From Eggerthella sinensis (GTDB lineage: Bacteria; Actinomycetota; Coriobacteriia; Coriobacteriales; Eggerthellaceae): a DNA stretch of 64,000 bases. Below, in pieces: positions 18,053-27,036 of this stretch (positions are counted from its first letter, which is position 1; the number at the start of each line of letters is the position of its first letter). The notes beneath the pieces were generated by a model that worked only from the letters and a program-made list of their open reading frames with translations, searched no databases and had not been told where the DNA came from. Location: NCBI RefSeq assembly GCF_003339815.1, contig NZ_PPTT01000017.1, positions 1 to 64,000 of the forward strand. The letters run 5' to 3'. The translations under genes were made by a program, and so were the position numbers.

Positions 18053-19177
18053 CTACTCGAAGTGCTCGGCGGCTACTTCTAGCTCTCGGACGATGTCGAT
18101 TCCCTGGGGGCACATGGATTCGCAGGCTCCGCAGGCTATGCACTTCGAGGCGGGGCCGGGGGCTGCTTGCCAGGAGTAGAGGCCTTTCACGAACGGGCGG
18201 TTCTCCGTCATGAGCTCCAGGTTGAGCAGGCTCAGGATTTCCGGAATCACCACGCCCTGCGGGCACTCCTTCACGCAGTAGCGGCAGTTCGTGCACGGCA
18301 CGCTCGCCATGCCGCGCAGCGTTTCGATGGCCGCGTCGAGCGCTTCCTGCTCGGCCGCCGAGAACGGGCGGTTCGCCTGGAAGTCGGCCACGTTTTCGCG
18401 CACCTGTTCGATGTTCGACATACCCGACAGCACGGTGAGCACGTTCGGCTGGTTCATGCAGAAGCGGTACGCCCACGAGGCCAGACTCGACTCGGGGCTC
18501 GCGGCGCGCAGCACGTCGGCCACGCGTTCGGGCAGCTCAACCAGGCGGCCGCCGCGCGCGGGCTCCATGATGACCACGGGCACGCCGTGCGCTTCGGCAA
18601 TCTCCATGCAACGGCGCGCCTGCACCACCGGGTCGTCCCAGTCGAGGTAGTTCACCTGCAACTGCACGAAGTCCATCTGCGGGTGCGCCGTCAGCAGCGC
18701 CTCGAGCGCGTCGGGGCCGTCGTGCATGGAGAAGCCCACGTTCTTGATAAGCCCCTCTTCCTTCTTTCGTAGCGCGAAGTCCCACATGCCGTACGCGTCG
18801 AACTTGGCGGTGCGCTCGCCGCCCACGTTGTGCAACAGGTAGAAGTCCACGTAATCGAGACCCATGCGCTCGAGAGACGTGGCCAGGTTGCTCTTCGCCG
18901 TCGCCTCATCGGGCGCGGCCCAGGCCAGGCACTTCGTGGCCACGGTGTACGCCTCGCGCGGGTAGCGCTCGACGAGCGCCTGGCGCAGCGCCGTCTCGGA
19001 CGTGCCCTCGTGGTAGACGAACGCGGTGTCGAAGTACGTGCCGCCCCCGTCGATGAACGCGTCAACCATCTGCTTGAACTGCTCGATATCGATGCTCTTC
19101 TGGTCGTTCGGGTCGAGCAGCGGCAGGCGCATGCAGCCGAAACCCAGCTTCGGCGTCGTCTCAAAATCCGGTCTCAT
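18053..19177 (-). CDS. Aldo/keto reductase with C-terminal ferredoxin domain
   Basis: 374 aa. An AKR barrel (about 1-270) with FGCMRLPLLDP, the catalytic Asp/Tyr region YFDTAFVYHEG, Lys in ATKCLAW and His in LLHNVG is followed by a two-cluster ferredoxin domain: CTNCRYCVKECP and CIACGACESMCP. Such proteins are cytoplasmic oxidoreductases that may pass electrons between NAD(P)H and Fe-S carriers; the substrate is unknown. ATG 19177 is preceded by GAGAGGAG, better than the in-frame TTG upstream. It runs in the same direction as the LysR gene, 63 bp downstream of it. Confidence 0.88.
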   Translation of the reverse strand: MRPDFETTPKLGFGCMRLPLLDPNDQKSIDIEQFKQMVDAFIDGGGTYFDTAFVYHEGTSETALRQALVERYPREAYTVATKCLAWAAPDEATAKSNLATSLERMGLDYVDFYLLHNVGGERTAKFDAYGMWDFALRKKEEGLIKNVGFSMHDGPDALEALLTAHPQMDFVQLQVNYLDWDDPVVQARRCMEIAEAHGVPVVIMEPARGGRLVELPERVADVLRAASPESSLASWAYRFCMNQPNVLTVLSGMSNIEQVRENVADFQANRPFSAAEQEALDAAIETLRGMASVPCTNCRYCVKECPQGVVIPEILSLLNLELMTENRPFVKGLYSWQAAPGPASKCIACGACESMCPQGIDIVRELEVAAEHFE

Positions 19178-19240
19178 GGTGCTCCTCTCAATAGGTTCGT
19201 TCGTCATCTTAGAACTTCGAGCGCACTCCAAGTCAATACC

Positions 19241-20134
19241 CTATTGTCCCGCCGCGTGCTCCAAGTCGTAGAAGAAGCACTGAAACCCGGCTTCGAACAC
19301 GCTATCCTTCAAGCGGATGAACGCGATGTCGTGCTCGATGGGCGCGCCGTCCAACTCGACGATGCGCAGCGTACCGGCCGCCAGCTCGCGCTCGATGGCC
19401 GCTTCGTACATGAACGAGATGCCCAGATCGTGCTCGACGAAAATCTTGATGATGTCGAGGCTCTCCACCACGCTCGTCTGCTCGAACCCGTCCACCGTGA
19501 GGTTCTGCGCCGCCAGGGCGTGCTCGAGCACCGCGCGCGTGCCCGACCCCGTCTCGCGCATGATCAGGCGTTCGCCGAACAGGTCTTCCACGCGCTTCGG
19601 CTCTTCGGCGAACTCGTGGCCGGCCGCGCACACGCACACGAGCCGCTCGGTGTGGAACGTGTCCCACGCGTAGGCGTTCTTGTCGAAGAAGCCCTCCACG
19701 AACGCGCAGTCGATATCCCCCGCGTCGAGCATGGCCAGCAGCTCGGTCGTACCGCCCGAGCGCACCGTCGCGTGCAGCTCGGGATGCCGCCCCAGGTAGT
19801 CGGCCAGAGGGCCGGCCACGCGGTACTCGCCCGCCGTCAGCGTCATGCCCACCGCAAGCTCCACGCGCGAACCGGCCGCCGCGCTGCGCACGCGCTCGCG
19901 CAGCATCTGCTCGTCGTGCGCCATCGTGGCAAGCGCGTCGCGCAGCACCTTGCCGGCCGCCGTCAGCGCAAGCCTCTTGTTCTGGTACGTGAACAGCGGC
20001 GCGCCGTACGCGCGCTCGAGGTGCGCGATGTGCTGCGACACCGCCGGCTGCGTGATGCGCAGCTCCTCGGCCGCGCGCGTGTAGTTCATCGTGCGACACA
20101 CGGTGAGAAACGTCTCCACGCGAAAATCCTGCAT
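19241..20134 (-). CDS. LysR-family transcriptional regulator
   Basis: 297 aa. N-terminal winged helix (FLTVCRTMNYTRAAEELRITQPAVSQHIAHLE) and a LysR effector domain. I chose ATG 20134, which has GCGAGG six bases ahead; starts at 20140 and 20152 (GTG) are also open. It is divergent from the TDT permease at 20401, the usual arrangement for a LysR protein and its target, with an inverted repeat between them. It may also act on the aldo/keto reductase downstream. Confidence 0.92.
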   Translation of the reverse strand: MQDFRVETFLTVCRTMNYTRAAEELRITQPAVSQHIAHLERAYGAPLFTYQNKRLALTAAGKVLRDALATMAHDEQMLRERVRSAAAGSRVELAVGMTLTAGEYRVAGPLADYLGRHPELHATVRSGGTTELLAMLDAGDIDCAFVEGFFDKNAYAWDTFHTERLVCVCAAGHEFAEEPKRVEDLFGERLIMRETGSGTRAVLEHALAAQNLTVDGFEQTSVVESLDIIKIFVEHDLGISFMYEAAIERELAAGTLRIVELDGAPIEHDIAFIRLKDSVFEAGFQCFFYDLEHAAGQ

Positions 20135-20154
20135 ACGCATCCTCGCTTTCACGA

Positions 20155-20170
20155 TGTTTCACGTGAAACA
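20155..20170. other. parS chromosome-segregation site 1
   Basis: TGTTTCACGTGAAACA, a perfect 16-bp palindrome identical to the parS consensus bound by ParB (Spo0J) across bacteria. It lies just upstream of the LysR start. Two more perfect copies are in the window. Confidence 0.93.
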
Positions 20171-20274
20171 TCCGTACGTATACTGCACTTCACCTGGGCA
20201 TACGGTACGCAGCAACGCATTCGGCACATTCTATAAGATAAACTTATCATAACATAAGAATATAAAAGTTTTCT

Positions 20275-20294
20275 TTTGCATACTGTCATGCAAA
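20275..20294. promoter_or_regulatory. Candidate LysR operator between divergent genes
   Basis: Inverted repeat TTTGCAT (20275-20281), 6 bp, ATGCAAA (20288-20294), in an AT-rich stretch between the LysR gene and the TDT permease. It fits the T-N11-A type dyad of LysR boxes. A second dyad, GATAA-AC-TTATC, lies at 20237-20248. The rest of the 20171-20400 gap shows no gene. Confidence 0.5.
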
Positions 20295-20400
20295 AATAGG
20301 CGCATGCCGCAGCCGTGCGTGTTTCACATGGAGCATCGCGGCGCCCCTCCCACCCGCGCGCATCAAGGAGTATGATGCGCGGCAGTAGAAAGGTTACGCC

Positions 20401-21390
20401 GTGCGCGAGATTATCAAAAAGGTTCCCATCCCCACCGCAGGCGTTGCCCTCGGCCTTGCCGCACTCGGCAATCTGCTGCAACCCTACACCGAAATCGTGC
20501 ACATCGTGTGCGGCGCGTTGGCGCTCTTCCTCATCGTCATGCTCGCGGCGAAGATCATCCTCTTCCCCGGCATGATTCGCGACGACCTGCACAACTCCAT
20601 CATGGCAAGCGTGAGCGCCACCCTCTTCATGACCCTCATGCAGTTGGCAGGCTACCTGGCCCCGCTCGCGTACATCCCCGCGTTCGTGCTATGGTCGGCT
20701 GCCATCATCGCCCACCTTGCGCTCATGGGCTGGTTCACCGTCCGCTTCATCTCGCACTTCAAGCTGCACGAAGTGTTCCCCACCTACTTTATCTGCTACG
20801 TGGGCATCGTCGTGGCCTCCGCCACCTCCCCCACCTTCGGCATGGAGCAGGTCGGCCACGTGCTGTTCTGGTTCGGATTCGCCTGCTACCTGGTGCTGCT
20901 TGCCGTGGTGACGTACCGCTACATGAAGCACGAAGCGCCCGAAAGCGCCCGTCCGCTGTTCTGCATCTACACGGCTCCCATGAGCCTGTCCATCGTGGGC
21001 TACCTGGCCACGGCGCCCGAGCCGAACCTGTTGTTCGTCGGCGTCATGCTCGTGCTCGCGCAGGCGCTGTTCGCGGTGGTGCTCTTCCGCCTGCCCGTGC
21101 TGCTGCGCCTCAAGTTCTACCCCAGCTACGCGGCCATGACCTTCCCCTTCGTCATCACGGCGACGGCGCTCGGCAAGGCGCTCGCGTTCTTCGCGGCAAG
21201 CGGCATCGTGGTGCCCGAACTGCTCAGCGTGCTGTTCGTGGCCGAGACGGCGGTGTCGGTGGTGATGGTGGGCTACGTGTTCGGCCACTACCTGCACTTC
21301 TTCTTCAAGCGCATCGAGGCCCCGCAAAGCGCCGCGGTCATCCGCGAGAACAAGCAGATCGCCCGCTTCTCGGAGCACTTCGAGAACTAG
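20401..21390 (+). CDS. TDT-family (tellurite-resistance/dicarboxylate, SLAC1-like) transporter
   Basis: 329 aa with about ten hydrophobic segments and the TDT features GVALGLAALGN near the start and CIYTAPMSLSIVGYL in the middle. Family members carry dicarboxylates, sulfite or other anions; the substrate is not evident. It starts with GTG behind AGAAAGG. Divergent from the LysR regulator, which probably controls it. Confidence 0.85.
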   Translation: MREIIKKVPIPTAGVALGLAALGNLLQPYTEIVHIVCGALALFLIVMLAAKIILFPGMIRDDLHNSIMASVSATLFMTLMQLAGYLAPLAYIPAFVLWSAAIIAHLALMGWFTVRFISHFKLHEVFPTYFICYVGIVVASATSPTFGMEQVGHVLFWFGFACYLVLLAVVTYRYMKHEAPESARPLFCIYTAPMSLSIVGYLATAPEPNLLFVGVMLVLAQALFAVVLFRLPVLLRLKFYPSYAAMTFPFVITATALGKALAFFAASGIVVPELLSVLFVAETAVSVVMVGYVFGHYLHFFFKRIEAPQSAAVIRENKQIARFSEHFEN

Positions 21391-21402
21391 CGCGGAACCC
21401 GC

Positions 21403-23157
21403 CTACGCACGGCTCGCACGCAGCATGCGCTCGAATTCGGGCTGCGGCACGGGGCGCGAGAACACGTAGCCTTGCAGCAAGTCGCAGTTCATGGCGCGCA
21501 GACGCTCCACCTGGCCCGGCTCTTCAACGCCTTCGGCAACCGTTTCCACCTCAAGGCGTTTTGCCAGGTCGATCACCGACTCGATGACGTACCACTCGCG
21601 GCACTCCGTGTCATCGCCGGCCAGGAAGAACGCGCGATCAAGCTTCATGACGTCGATGTCGATATCCTTCAGCATGTTGAGCGACGAGTACCCGCTGCCG
21701 AAGTCGTCAAGCGAGCAGCGGTACCCGTGCTCGTGCAGCTCGTTGATGACGCCCACGAACAGCTCGGGGTCGCCGAACACGAGCGTCTCGGTGAGCTCGA
21801 ACTCGATGTATTCCACCGGCACGTCGTACTTCGCGCGGATGACCTCGTACGGCGCCAGGAAATCATGACTGCGCAGGTGGGCGCGCGACATGTTCACCGA
21901 GATGGGCACCGGCTGGATTCCCCGCTCGATCCACGAGGCCAGCAACGCGCACACCTGCTCGAACACGCACAGGTCCACGTCGATGATGAACCCGTTGCGC
22001 TCGAAGAAGGGAACGAAGTCGTTCGGCGGCACGAGGCCGTGCTCGGGGTCGATCCACCGCACGAGCGCTTCGGCCCCGCCGATCGCACCGTCCGAAAGCT
22101 TCTGCTTCGGCTGGAAGTACGCCACAAACTCGCCGCGTTCGAGCGCACCGCGCATGCGGTTCTCCATATCCTGCTCGTTGAGCAGGTTCTGACGATCAAC
22201 TTCGCTGTAGAACACGCAGGTGAAATGACGCGCGCTCGCAGCATTCTTGCCCGAGCTGCGCGCGACGTTCGCGCGGTCGCGGATGATGGTCATGGACAGC
22301 GACGGATCGTCGATGGGATACACGCCCAAGGTGAACGCGAAAAAGTAGGGGTGTTCCGCGTCATCGTTGTACTTGTTGATGTCCTGCACCATCGCTTCGA
22401 TGCGCGCGTCCATGGCTTCCGCATCCTCGAGGCGCAGCAGCATGTTGAATTCGTCAGCCGAGATACGGCCCACGAATTCGTCCTCGTGCAGATAGGCCTG
22501 CAGGCGATGCAGCACGTAGCGCAGCACACGGTCGCCGCAGTCGGTTCCCTGCACCTCGTTGAGCAGCTTGAATTTCTTGATGTCGATGGCCACGAGCGCG
22601 TATGTGCCCGGCGCCGCTTGATCGATGGCCTGGCGCGCCGTCAAATCGAACCGCGTCTGATTGAAGCCGCCGGTCACCGGGTCGACGAAGGCGAGTTTTT
22701 CCAGCTCGTCGTTCGCCTGCTCCAAACGTTCTTGCGCCTCCATCAGCTCGGTGACGTCGGTCATCGTGGTATAGGAAAGCTGATAGTCGTCCACATACTC
22801 ATCGAGGAAGGTGGCGGTGAACTTCACCCAGATGATCTTGCCGCTTTTCACGTGCATGCGCGCGAGGCACTCGTAGCCCGAGTCGCCGTTTTCGAGCGCA
22901 ACCACCACGTGCTCGGCGATGCTCGCAAGATCCTCGGGATTGTCGGCGAAGTATTCGCGGGGCGAGTTGTGATAGAGCGCCTCGTATTCGTCTTTCGGAT
23001 AGCCGATGAACTCGTAGTAGTGGGGGTTCGCCCACACGAGCGTGAAGTTCTCGTCCAGCTTGTGCTTGCTCACACTGACGCGGAGCATGTCCATGAGCAG
23101 GCCGTACTCGTTTTGAGAGGTATCGGAACTCTCAACCGGAGCATCATGCGTCGTCAT
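21403..23157 (-). CDS. PAS / degenerate GGDEF / EAL c-di-GMP phosphodiesterase
   Basis: 584 aa, no membrane segment. A PAS-like sensor domain (about 15-135; FTLVWANPHYYEFIGYPKDEY) is followed by a GGDEF domain (about 145-310) whose signature reads RISADEF, so it is unlikely to make c-di-GMP. The EAL domain (about 330-575) keeps GAEALVRW, FELTETLVF, LDDFGSGYSSL, KLDRAFF, AEGVEE and QGYVFSRP, so hydrolysis of c-di-GMP to pGpG is expected. It is convergent with the TDT gene (12 bp apart). Confidence 0.92.
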   Translation of the reverse strand: MTTHDAPVESSDTSQNEYGLLMDMLRVSVSKHKLDENFTLVWANPHYYEFIGYPKDEYEALYHNSPREYFADNPEDLASIAEHVVVALENGDSGYECLARMHVKSGKIIWVKFTATFLDEYVDDYQLSYTTMTDVTELMEAQERLEQANDELEKLAFVDPVTGGFNQTRFDLTARQAIDQAAPGTYALVAIDIKKFKLLNEVQGTDCGDRVLRYVLHRLQAYLHEDEFVGRISADEFNMLLRLEDAEAMDARIEAMVQDINKYNDDAEHPYFFAFTLGVYPIDDPSLSMTIIRDRANVARSSGKNAASARHFTCVFYSEVDRQNLLNEQDMENRMRGALERGEFVAYFQPKQKLSDGAIGGAEALVRWIDPEHGLVPPNDFVPFFERNGFIIDVDLCVFEQVCALLASWIERGIQPVPISVNMSRAHLRSHDFLAPYEVIRAKYDVPVEYIEFELTETLVFGDPELFVGVINELHEHGYRCSLDDFGSGYSSLNMLKDIDIDVMKLDRAFFLAGDDTECREWYVIESVIDLAKRLEVETVAEGVEEPGQVERLRAMNCDLLQGYVFSRPVPQPEFERMLRASRA

Positions 23158-23245
23158 CGGTCATCTTCTTCCTACCGGAGTATCGGCGTATACCCGCCGA
23201 CCAAAGCGAGTATACGCCAATTCAGCACCGCCGTGCCATCTTCTC

Positions 23246-23686
23246 CTATTGTTTGACCACCAGGACGTCACAGCGGAGGTTGCGGATGAGGAACGTGGAC
23301 ACGCTGCCCACGAACACGTACTTGATGTTCGACAGCCCGCGCTCGCCGCACACCACGAGGTTCGGCTCGAACGGCTCGATGAGGTCGTGCTCGAGCGTGT
23401 CGGCGATGCGCCCCGCGTGCACGCTCACTTCGACGGAGGCGATGTCGGGGTTCTGACGCGCCTCGGCCAGCACGTCGGCCAGCTCGGACTCGATGCGCTT
23501 CTTGCCCTCGGCGCACAGCGCTTCGAAATCCACGCCGGACGCTTCGTAAGGAACCGAATCGATGACGTGGCCCAACATGAGTTCCGCATGGTTGTCCGCC
23601 GCCAACGAGATCGCGCGCAACGCAACCTCTTTCTGGGTCGACCCGCCGTCGAGTGCGGCGAAGATTCGGGCGTATTCCTGCGCCAT
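23246..23686 (-). CDS. Universal stress protein UspA family
   Basis: 146 aa cytoplasmic UspA domain. The nucleotide-binding pattern GERGLSNIKYVFVGSVS (G-x2-G-x9-G-S) is intact, so ATP binding is likely. ATG 23686 has AAAGGA upstream; the frame extends 15 codons further without support. It lies 60 bp downstream of the TSUP permease in the same direction. Confidence 0.9.
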   Translation of the reverse strand: MAQEYARIFAALDGGSTQKEVALRAISLAADNHAELMLGHVIDSVPYEASGVDFEALCAEGKKRIESELADVLAEARQNPDIASVEVSVHAGRIADTLEHDLIEPFEPNLVVCGERGLSNIKYVFVGSVSTFLIRNLRCDVLVVKQ

Positions 23687-23746
23687 GATGGTTCCTTTCC
23701 TTCGGTTGCATCTGGCTTCATTGTACCCCATGCAACCGCGGGCACC

Positions 23747-24460
23747 TCACGACGTAATCAACAGGATGATGCCCACGAACAGCAGCAGCACGTAGGTGAG
23801 CTTGAGAAACTTCTCCTGGCTGATCTTCTTTTGCAGCTTGCTTCCCAAAAACGTGGCAATGACGGCAAGCGGCACGCAGAATATGATGATCTCGATGACG
23901 CCGCCGGTGAAATGCCCCTGCTGAAACGCGATGAACGCGTAGATGAAGTTGAGCACCGTCCACGTGGCAGAAAGCGTGATGCGGAACTGCTGCTGATCGC
24001 GCAGCTTCTGCACCGCGTAGATGACGAGCAGCGCGCCGCCCGACACGAACATGCCCTGAATGAGGCCGGCGAGCGCAAGTATGATCCACAGCGACCATTC
24101 CGGCATGAACTTCTGCTGCGGCATCGCGAGGTTCTTGATGCCGATGATCACGATGACGCCGCCGTAGATTTTCAGCAGGATGTGCAGCGGCACGAGCGTA
24201 TCGAGCCAGATGCCCACCACCATGAACACGATCATCACCGCAAGAATCTTGCCCAATTCGCGCCAGTTCACGCTTTTGAGATTGAGTAGCGTGAGCAGGC
24301 CGCACGCGAAGAATCCCATCGCGTTGAGGATGGACACCGTGGACTCCAAGCCGAGCAGCGTCGTGCCCACCGGCATGGCGAAGATGTTCCCCGCGAACCC
24401 CGTGATGGCCTGGACCGTGTAGGCGAAAAAGAACGCGGCCAGGAAAAGTGCCTTTTCCAT
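23747..24460 (-). CDS. TSUP-family (TauE/SafE) membrane permease
   Basis: 237 aa with about eight hydrophobic segments; TGFAGNIFAMPVG and a repeat-like GLIQGMFVSGGALLVIY are typical of the two-fold TSUP family. Members export or import sulfonates, sulfite and organic anions. The substrate is not visible. Divergent from pxpB; the gap contains a CCTGAGC-type repeat. Confidence 0.85.
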   Translation of the reverse strand: MEKALFLAAFFFAYTVQAITGFAGNIFAMPVGTTLLGLESTVSILNAMGFFACGLLTLLNLKSVNWRELGKILAVMIVFMVVGIWLDTLVPLHILLKIYGGVIVIIGIKNLAMPQQKFMPEWSLWIILALAGLIQGMFVSGGALLVIYAVQKLRDQQQFRITLSATWTVLNFIYAFIAFQQGHFTGGVIEIIIFCVPLAVIATFLGSKLQKKISQEKFLKLTYVLLLFVGIILLITS

Positions 24461-24510
24461 AATATGCTACAATCCTTACAAAACAGCGTCGCGCTACGCG
24501 CGTATTTAAA

Positions 24511-24540
24511 GGCCCTTCGACTTTGCTCAGGGTGACAACG
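24511..24540. repeat. CCTGAGC-type intergenic repeat
   Basis: GGCCCTTCGACTTTGCTCAG followed by GGTGACAA: the minus strand reads TTGTCACCCTGAGC. This is a widespread bacterial repeat motif that I recognise from many genomes. A related stretch lies inside the coding sequence at 47065-47139. Confidence 0.6.
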
Positions 24541-24583
24541 TAAACCAAGTGTAGCACGCATATATGCCTGAGGACGGACGAGC

Positions 24584-25312
24584 ATGGCGGGATTCACCAT
24601 TACCATCGCAGGAGACTCGGCGCTCAATCTGGAATTCGCGCACGCGATCTCCGCCGAAACGAGCGCTCAGATTCGCATGGCCGCCGAGAACCTCACCGCC
24701 GATCCCGTACCCGGCATCACCGAGCTCGTTCCCACGTTCTGCTCGCTCATGGTGTACTACAACCCCCTGGTCATCACGTTCGACGAGCTGTCCACGAAGC
24801 TGCGCGGCAAGCTGCGCGACGTGGGCGAAGCCGATCTGAGCGTGCGGAAAATCGTGCCCATCCCCGTGTGCTACGGGGGCGAATTCGGCCCCGACCTGGC
24901 GAACGTCGCCGCCCACGCGGGGCTCACCGAAGCGGAGGTGATCGCCATCCACACCGATCGCGACTACCTCATCGACATGCTGGGCTTCCTGCCCGGCTTC
25001 GCGTACCTGGGCGGCCTCGACGAGCGCCTGCACACGCCGCGCCTGGCCACGCCGCGCACCCGCATCGAGCCGGGCAGCGTCGGGATAGGCGGCGCGCAGA
25101 CGGGCATCTACCCGCTGGCCTCCCCCGGCGGCTGGCAGATCATCGGGCGCACGCCGCTCAAGCCCTACGACCCCGACCGCGCGGAACCCATCCTGTACGC
25201 GGCGGGCGAGTACCTGCGCTTCGTGCCCATCACGCCCGACGAGTACACCGCCATCGAGGCGCAGCTGGCCGCGGACACGTATTCGTACGGCATCTTCGTG
25301 GAGGGCGAGTGA
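24584..25312 (+). CDS. pxpB: 5-oxoprolinase subunit PxpB (KipI / AHS1 family)
   Basis: 242 aa, usual length. The family block GFLPGFAYLGGLDERL ... PGSVGIGGAQTGIYPLASPGGW is complete. PxpB forms a complex with PxpC and PxpA that opens 5-oxoproline with ATP. KipI-like domains are also half of the carboxyltransferase of urea carboxylase. It is the first gene of a five-gene operon and is one base from pxpC. With accB and accC downstream, a biotin-dependent reaction is possible. Confidence 0.9.
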   Translation: MAGFTITIAGDSALNLEFAHAISAETSAQIRMAAENLTADPVPGITELVPTFCSLMVYYNPLVITFDELSTKLRGKLRDVGEADLSVRKIVPIPVCYGGEFGPDLANVAAHAGLTEAEVIAIHTDRDYLIDMLGFLPGFAYLGGLDERLHTPRLATPRTRIEPGSVGIGGAQTGIYPLASPGGWQIIGRTPLKPYDPDRAEPILYAAGEYLRFVPITPDEYTAIEAQLAADTYSYGIFVEGE

Positions 25313-25313
25313 C

Positions 25314-26486
25314 ATGGGTCTGGTTGTAAAGAAGCCCGGCGTGATCACTACCATCCAGGACACCGGGCGTTTCGGCTATCAGGGCAGCGGCTTTTCCACG
25401 AACGGCGTGATGGATCATCGCGCCTTCGCCATCGCGAACTTGCTGGTGGAGAACGATCCCGGCGCCCCCGTGCTGGAATTCGCGCTGGCCGGCCCCACCG
25501 TGCGCTTCACCACGAACACGTGCATCGCCATCACGGGCGGTGACTTCGCCCCCACGCTTGACGGCGAACCCGTGCCGACGTACGCCGCCATCATGGTGCA
25601 CCGCGGCTCCATCCTGCGCTTCCATGCGTCGCGCACCGGCTGCTACGGCTACCTGGCCATCGGCGGCAACAGCGTGCGCGTGGACGAGGTCATGGGTAGC
25701 CGCTCCACGAACCTCAAGTGCGAGTTCGGTGGCTGGAAGGGCCGCGCGCTCATCGTGGGCGACTACCTGCCGTTCACCACGAAGAGCGTGGACTTCCTAC
25801 CGAACCTCGGGTCCCACCGCATCGACGGCGACAATGCGTTCTACGCGTTCGACCGCGACGAGGTGACCGTGCGCGTGGTGCCCGGCCCGCAGCAGGACAT
25901 GTTCACCGACGAGGGCCTGGCCACGTTCTACGGGCAGCCGTACACCACCACGGCGAAATGCGATCGCATGGGCTACCGCCTGGACGGCCCCGAGATCGAG
26001 ACGAAGAGCGGATCTGATATCATTTCCGACGGCGTCGCATTCGGCGCCGTGCAGGTGCCGTCCCACGGACGGCCCATCATCATGCTGGCCGACCGGCAAA
26101 CCACGGGCGGCTACGCGAAAATCGGCACCATCGCCAGCGTGGACATCCCGAAGCTCGTGCAGTGCCCGCCGGGCCGCACCATTCGCTTCGAGTCCATCGG
26201 CGTGCAAGAAGCGCAGACCTTGCTGCGCGAAGAGGCGCGACTGTTCGAGATGCTGGCGCTGAAGGTGCGCCGGCCGAGCGCCGACGGCATTTCGCCGCGA
26301 CGCACGGCGCGCCGCCTGACTCCCATTTTGGAAGAGCAGGCGCGCAAGTCGCAGGCCGACATGCTGTGGATCGATCGCGCCGACCGATCCGAGCGCATCG
26401 GCAACCGCAACGCCCTGGGAAGCATCCCGCAGAAGACCCATCAGCCACCGGACGCACCAGACACCACCGAACGCACAACGACGTAG
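25314..26486 (+). CDS. pxpC: 5-oxoprolinase subunit PxpC (KipA / AHS2 family)
   Basis: 390 aa. The landmarks GVITTIQDTGRFGYQGSGFSTNGVMDH, ITGGDFAPTLDG, GYRLDGPEIE, ISDGVAFGAVQVPSHGRPIIMLADRQTTGGYAKI match the family. The C-terminal 60 residues are polar and outside the usual domain. It pairs with PxpB. A weak hairpin (26500-26506 with 26524-26530) lies between it and accB. Confidence 0.9.
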   Translation: MGLVVKKPGVITTIQDTGRFGYQGSGFSTNGVMDHRAFAIANLLVENDPGAPVLEFALAGPTVRFTTNTCIAITGGDFAPTLDGEPVPTYAAIMVHRGSILRFHASRTGCYGYLAIGGNSVRVDEVMGSRSTNLKCEFGGWKGRALIVGDYLPFTTKSVDFLPNLGSHRIDGDNAFYAFDRDEVTVRVVPGPQQDMFTDEGLATFYGQPYTTTAKCDRMGYRLDGPEIETKSGSDIISDGVAFGAVQVPSHGRPIIMLADRQTTGGYAKIGTIASVDIPKLVQCPPGRTIRFESIGVQEAQTLLREEARLFEMLALKVRRPSADGISPRRTARRLTPILEEQARKSQADMLWIDRADRSERIGNRNALGSIPQKTHQPPDAPDTTERTTT

Positions 26487-26555
26487 ACGAGAACAGGCAG
26501 GGCTCCTTCGGCACTTCGTTGCAGGAGCCCGTCGCAAAACGCTAGGAGAACCGCC

Positions 26556-27023
26556 ATGGATACGAAAGCCATCGAAGAGTTGATCGCCATCATGGACAAG
26601 GCCGAGCTCACGGCCCTGCGCGTGGACGACGGCGACACGAAAATCGAACTGGAGCGCAACCACGGCCCGCTCTCATCCACCGCGCTGCCGCTCATGGCCG
26701 ATCGCGTGAGCGCGCTGCTGGCCGGCAAGACCGAGAGCCACGAAGCGGCGGCCGTCGAAGACGCCGACGAGTCGAGCATTCTCGTGCGCAGCCCCATGGT
26801 GGGCATGTTCTACCTCTCGCCGAGCCCCGACGAGGATGCGTTCGTCAAGGTGGGCCAGGAAGTGCTGTCGGGCCAGACGCTTGCCATCGTCGAAGCCATG
26901 AAGATGATGAACGAGATCACCACCCCGGCCCCCGGGATCGTGGTGGAGGTGCTTGCCGCCAACGGCGCGCAGGTGGAGTACGATCAGCCGCTGTTCCGCG
27001 TTGCCACCGGCGACGTCCACTAG
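26556..27023 (+). CDS. accB: Biotin carboxyl carrier protein
   Basis: 155 aa. The C-terminal biotinyl domain carries EAMKMMNEI with Lys116 as the biotin attachment site, and a flexible Ala/Glu-rich linker lies before it. The N-terminus (IEELIAIMDKAELTALRVDDGDTKIELE) matches bacterial AccB. It lies 69 bp after pxpC and 13 bp before accC. No acetyl-CoA carboxyltransferase genes are nearby, so the partner carboxyltransferase may be PxpBC. Confidence 0.93.
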   Translation: MDTKAIEELIAIMDKAELTALRVDDGDTKIELERNHGPLSSTALPLMADRVSALLAGKTESHEAAAVEDADESSILVRSPMVGMFYLSPSPDEDAFVKVGQEVLSGQTLAIVEAMKMMNEITTPAPGIVVEVLAANGAQVEYDQPLFRVATGDVH

Positions 27024-27036
27024 GGCGGCGCGCACC

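Noticed and set aside
20320-20335. A possible fourth parS (TGTTTCACATGGAGCA)
   Set aside because: Three mismatches in 16 including the centre; too degenerate to call beside three perfect sites.
26500-26530. Terminator between pxpC and accB
   Set aside because: Only a 7-bp stem with a 17-nt loop and no T run; the genes are more likely cotranscribed.
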